A stretch of DNA of 17,397 nucleotides, taken from the NCBI GenBank assembly GCA_038232215.1, contig JBBSIG010000025.1, forward strand, positions 1 to 17,397. The letters run 5' to 3'. This stretch comes from JBBSIG01 sp038232215 (GTDB taxonomy: Bacteria > Actinomycetota > Thermoleophilia > Gaiellales > Gaiellaceae). Position 1 is the stretch's first letter. Every line of letters starts with the position of its first letter. Of the stretch, positions 15,142 to 17,397 are shown piece by piece. The notes beneath the pieces were generated by a model, which saw only the letters and a list, made by a program, of their open reading frames with translations, did no database searches and was not told the origin of the DNA. The position numbers and the translations under genes were made by a program.

Positions 15142-15470
15142 TCCGCCGAGCATTCACTCTGCGCCTGAAGCCGGGCGCGCTCGCCGAGTACAAGGACAAG
15201 CACGACAAGATCTGGCCCGAGCTCGTGGAGGAGATCGAGCGGTGCGGCATCGCCCGCATGACCGCCTTCGAGGCCGATCCCGCGATCTTCTACTTCTCCG
15301 AGGTCCTGGACGAAGACTCGTGGGAACGCCTGTGGGGGAGCGAGATCCACGATCGCTGGGCGGAGATGTTCAAGTCGTTGATCGCGTTCACCGAGGAGGG
15401 CGAGCTCGACACGGGCGACCTACGCGAGATCTACCACCTCGAGACGAAGGCAGGCGAGAGAGCGGCATGA
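15138..15470 (+). CDS. rhaM: L-rhamnose mutarotase (RhaM-like)
   Basis: A 110-residue protein of the L-rhamnose mutarotase family (usual length about 104). The N-terminus IRRAFTLRLKPGALAEYKDK then HDKIWPEL lines up well with E. coli RhaM as I recall it, including the EY..KH..IWPEL core with its catalytic histidine. The middle (ERLWGSEIHDRWAEMF) and the C-terminal LREIYHLE also match. The enzyme interconverts alpha and beta anomers of L-rhamnose or a related sugar. The GTG start overlaps the ATPase stop by 4 bases with GAGGAGA a few bases upstream, and its own stop overlaps the next ATG by 4. This is the best clue to the transported sugar, but family members can act on other sugars such as L-fucose-like compounds. 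Confidence 0.88.
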   Translation: MIRRAFTLRLKPGALAEYKDKHDKIWPELVEEIERCGIARMTAFEADPAIFYFSEVLDEDSWERLWGSEIHDRWAEMFKSLIAFTEEGELDTGDLREIYHLETKAGERAA

Positions 15471-16231
15471 GCGACCTGTCCGGCAAGGTGGCAGTCGTGA
15501 CGGGCGCGAGCCGCGGGCTCGGCCGCGACGTCGCCGAGGCCCTCGCCGCCCACGGCGTCGAGGTCGCGGCCGTCGCGCGGACGAGCGAGCGCTTCAGCGC
15601 GGACGTCTCGCGGCCCGAGGACGTGGAGCGGTTGAGCGCCCAGGTGGAGGCCGAGCTCGGGCCGCCCGCGATCCTCGTCAACGCGGCGGGGATCTTCGGC
15701 CCCATCCAGCTGATCAAGGACTCCGATCCGGCGCGCTGGATCGAGACGGTGATGGTCGACGCGATCGGCCCCTACCTCACCTGCCGGGCCTTCGTCGGAG
15801 GCATGGTGGAGGCGGGGTGGGGGCGAGTCGTCAACGTCACCTCCGCTGCGTCCCTCCATCCACCCGGCCCGCTGAACAGCGCCTACGGGACGGCCAAGGT
15901 CGCGCTGAACCAGCTCACGCGGCACCTGGCGGCCGAGCTCGAGGGCACGGGCGTGACCGCCAACGTGATCCACCCCGGCGACGTGAAGACGGCGATGTGG
16001 GCCGGCATCCGGGACGAGGTGGCCGGGCTCGGGCCCGTGGCCGACCCGTACCGCGAGTGGGTCGAGTGGGTCGAGGAGACTGGCGGCGACCCGCCGGAGA
16101 AGGCGGTCGACCTCGTGCTGCGGATCCTCGACGGCGACGTCAACGGGCAGTTCCTGTGGGTGGACGAGCCGCTGCAGCCGCCGATTCCGAGCTGGGGCGC
16201 GGGGGCGGAGGTGCAGCCGTGGCGGCAGTGA
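15467..16231 (+). CDS. Short-chain dehydrogenase/reductase (SDR) family oxidoreductase
   Basis: An SDR of 254 residues. It has TGASRGLG (12-19), NAAG (72-75), S126, and Y140/K144 in YGTAK, so cofactor binding and the catalytic S-Y-K triad are intact. The helix-4 asparagine of the usual N-S-Y-K set is replaced by Asp (D98, in MVDAIGPY). The region between the second and third strands is short (ARTSERFSADVSRPED). The C-terminus lacks the usual VDGG ending and has a Pro/Trp-rich tail (QPPIPSWGAGAEVQPW). ATG 15467 overlaps the mutarotase stop by 4 bases. With a sugar transporter and mutarotase upstream it may oxidise the imported sugar, as L-rhamnose 1-dehydrogenases of this superfamily do, but the altered residue leaves activity uncertain. 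Confidence 0.88.
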   Translation: MSDLSGKVAVVTGASRGLGRDVAEALAAHGVEVAAVARTSERFSADVSRPEDVERLSAQVEAELGPPAILVNAAGIFGPIQLIKDSDPARWIETVMVDAIGPYLTCRAFVGGMVEAGWGRVVNVTSAASLHPPGPLNSAYGTAKVALNQLTRHLAAELEGTGVTANVIHPGDVKTAMWAGIRDEVAGLGPVADPYREWVEWVEETGGDPPEKAVDLVLRILDGDVNGQFLWVDEPLQPPIPSWGAGAEVQPWRQ

Positions 16232-16253
16232 GGCGAACCGAGAGGAGCGGGTG

Positions 16254-17321
16254 ATGGCGAAGAAGTTGCGTCTCGGCGTGATCGGGGCGGGATCCTGGGC
16301 GGTCGCCTCGCACCTGCCCAACTTCCAGCAGCGGCGCGACGAGGTCGAGTTCGTGGGCGTCTCGCGCAAGGGGCCCGAGCTGCTCGAGCAGATCAAGGAC
16401 GACTTCGGCTTCCGGGTGGCGAGCGAGGACTACCACGACGTGATCGAGGCCGGCCTCGACATCTGCCTCGTCGCCAGCCCGACCGCCCTCCATCACGAGC
16501 ACGCGAAGGCGACGCTCGAGGCAGGCGCGCACGTGCTCGTCGAGAAGCCGGTCACCGTCGATCCCGCCGACGCCTGGGATCTCGTCGAGACGGCGGAGCG
16601 GCACGACCGCCACCTCGTCTGCAGCTTCGGCTGGAACTTCATGCCGATGCTGCGGGCGGCCAAGGAGCTGATGGAGGAGCGAGGCATCGGCGAGATCGAG
16701 CAGATGGTCGTGCACATGTCCTCGGCGACCCGAGAGCTGCTCTCGAACACGGGCGCCTACCCCGACGCGTCGCCCGAGTCCGTGCCCGAGCAGCGGACGT
16801 GGACCGACCCCCGACTCTCGGGGGGCGGCTACGGTCAAGCCCAGCTCTCCCACGCGCTCGGCTTCGCGCTCTGGCTCTCGGGCCTGCGCGGAGCGGAGGT
16901 CTTCGCGCTGATGTCGACGATCCTGGACTCGCCGGTCGAGCACTACGATGCCTGCTCGATCCGCTACACGAACGGTGCGATCGGAACGCTCGCCGGCGGC
17001 TCGGCGCACCTCGGCTACGACGACAACAAGCACCAGCTCGAGCTGCGCGCGATCGGCTCCGAAGGGCACTTCGTCTGCGACCTGCAGCGCGAGCTGCTCT
17101 GGCTCTACCGGGCGGACGGTGAGGACACGAAGGTGCCCGTGCAGCCTGGCGAGGCCCTCTACAACTGCGACGGGCCGCCGCACGCGCTCGTCGACCTTGC
17201 GCTCGGCAAGGACGTGCGCAACTGGGCCCCGGGCGAGCTCGGTGCGCGCACCGTCGAGCTCCTCGACGCCGCCTACAGGAGCGCCGCGAGCGGGAAGATC
17301 GAGGCGGTGGCCGGAACGTAG
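16254..17321 (+). CDS. Gfo/Idh/MocA-family oxidoreductase, atypical active site
   Basis: A second Gfo/Idh/MocA protein, 355 residues. The Rossmann motif GAGSWA is at 11-16 and the EKP motif at 97-99 with K98. The region expected to read GGG...D...H..D reads GGGYGQAQLSHALGFALWL: H200 remains, but the acid four residues before it is A196 and the later Asp is Gly. Cofactor binding looks intact while the proton-transfer acid is missing, so it may catalyse a different reaction or use another residue. ATG 16254 is preferred over GTG 16251, since AGGAG (16243-16247) lies 6 bases before it. It is the last gene of the sugar operon, 22 bases after the SDR. Confidence 0.88.
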   Translation: MAKKLRLGVIGAGSWAVASHLPNFQQRRDEVEFVGVSRKGPELLEQIKDDFGFRVASEDYHDVIEAGLDICLVASPTALHHEHAKATLEAGAHVLVEKPVTVDPADAWDLVETAERHDRHLVCSFGWNFMPMLRAAKELMEERGIGEIEQMVVHMSSATRELLSNTGAYPDASPESVPEQRTWTDPRLSGGGYGQAQLSHALGFALWLSGLRGAEVFALMSTILDSPVEHYDACSIRYTNGAIGTLAGGSAHLGYDDNKHQLELRAIGSEGHFVCDLQRELLWLYRADGEDTKVPVQPGEALYNCDGPPHALVDLALGKDVRNWAPGELGARTVELLDAAYRSAASGKIEAVAGT

Positions 17322-17350
17322 ACCTCGAGTCGTGGGCCGTCAGTCGAGGT
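17322..17350. terminator. Candidate convergent terminator hairpin
   Basis: ACCTCGA (17322-17328) and TCGAGGT (17344-17350) are perfect 7-base inverted arms around a 15-base loop, placed between two convergent gene ends. There is no T run, and the second arm overlaps the last codons of the minus-strand gene. Position favours a terminator; the structure alone is weak. Confidence 0.3.
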
Positions 17351-17397
17351 GCCAGACCTCGTCCGCGCGCATGAGCTCTCCGGCGTCGTCCGTGAGC
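17340..17397 (-). CDS. C-terminal fragment of an unidentified protein
   Basis: Reading the minus strand from the window edge, 18 codons (LTDDAGELMRADEVWHLD) end in TGA at 17342-17340. The gene would converge on the sugar operon with an 18-base gap. The acidic, soluble-looking tail gives no family assignment. The call rests on the open frame, the sensible spacing and the lack of a better explanation for the edge. Confidence 0.45.
   Translation of the reverse strand, partial: LTDDAGELMRADEVWHLD

Noticed and set aside
15138..15470. Small protein as an EthD or antibiotic-monooxygenase-like dimeric barrel
   Set aside because: The fold is related, but the HDKIWPEL core and C-terminal LREIYHL pattern fit rhamnose mutarotase specifically.

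Overview
The window is very GC-rich, with long spurious ORFs in every frame and tightly packed operons. It looks like a soil or freshwater actinobacterium. Thermoleophilia (Gaiellales/Solirubrobacterales-like) is my guess from base composition and gene style; there is no rRNA or marker gene to prove it. I saw no tRNA, rRNA, CRISPR array, transposase or phage gene. The whole window is catabolic: two uptake-plus-oxidation modules for sugar-like compounds with a lipoyl-dependent 2-oxoacid dehydrogenase block between them.

Region A (1-5241, + strand): the tail of an ABC permease, a Tat-exported NitT/TauT-type binding protein, a xylose-isomerase-like TIM-barrel epimerase, a creatininase-family hydrolase, a Gfo/Idh/MocA dehydrogenase and, after a 103-base gap, a zinc alcohol dehydrogenase. 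The epimerase, hydrolase and first dehydrogenase are coupled by 4-base overlaps. A strong 14-bp hairpin separates the binding protein from the enzymes. The four enzyme classes are those of the Thermotoga inositol route (IolG, IolM, IolN, IolO), so oxidation followed by ring hydrolysis of a cyclic polyol is a testable hypothesis. The zinc dehydrogenase is broken by a +1 frameshift in a G run near its 3' end.

Region B (5242-5348): a 107-base convergent gap with a 14-G run, matching C runs and an alternating GC tract.

Region C (5349-10346, - strand): read in transcription order this is E1 beta, E2, E1 alpha, a compact MmgE/PrpD protein and a short-chain dehydrogenase. The E1/E2 set resembles pyruvate/acetoin dehydrogenases. 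The beta-E2-alpha order is unusual and no E3 gene is present.

Region D (10428-17321, + strand), divergent from C across an 81-base gap: a second TIM-barrel isomerase/epimerase, a complete ribose-type ABC transporter (permease, binding protein, double ATPase), a RhaM-like L-rhamnose mutarotase, a short-chain dehydrogenase and a second Gfo/Idh/MocA protein. This looks like uptake, anomer conversion and oxidation of a rhamnose-like sugar. No kinase, aldolase or dehydratase is present, so the lower pathway must lie elsewhere. A 19-bp palindrome sits between permease and binding protein. At the right edge is the C-terminal end of an unidentified gene on the - strand.

Regions C and D may form one divergent regulon that takes a sugar to a 2-oxoacid and then an acyl-CoA. 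That link is inference from gene adjacency only.
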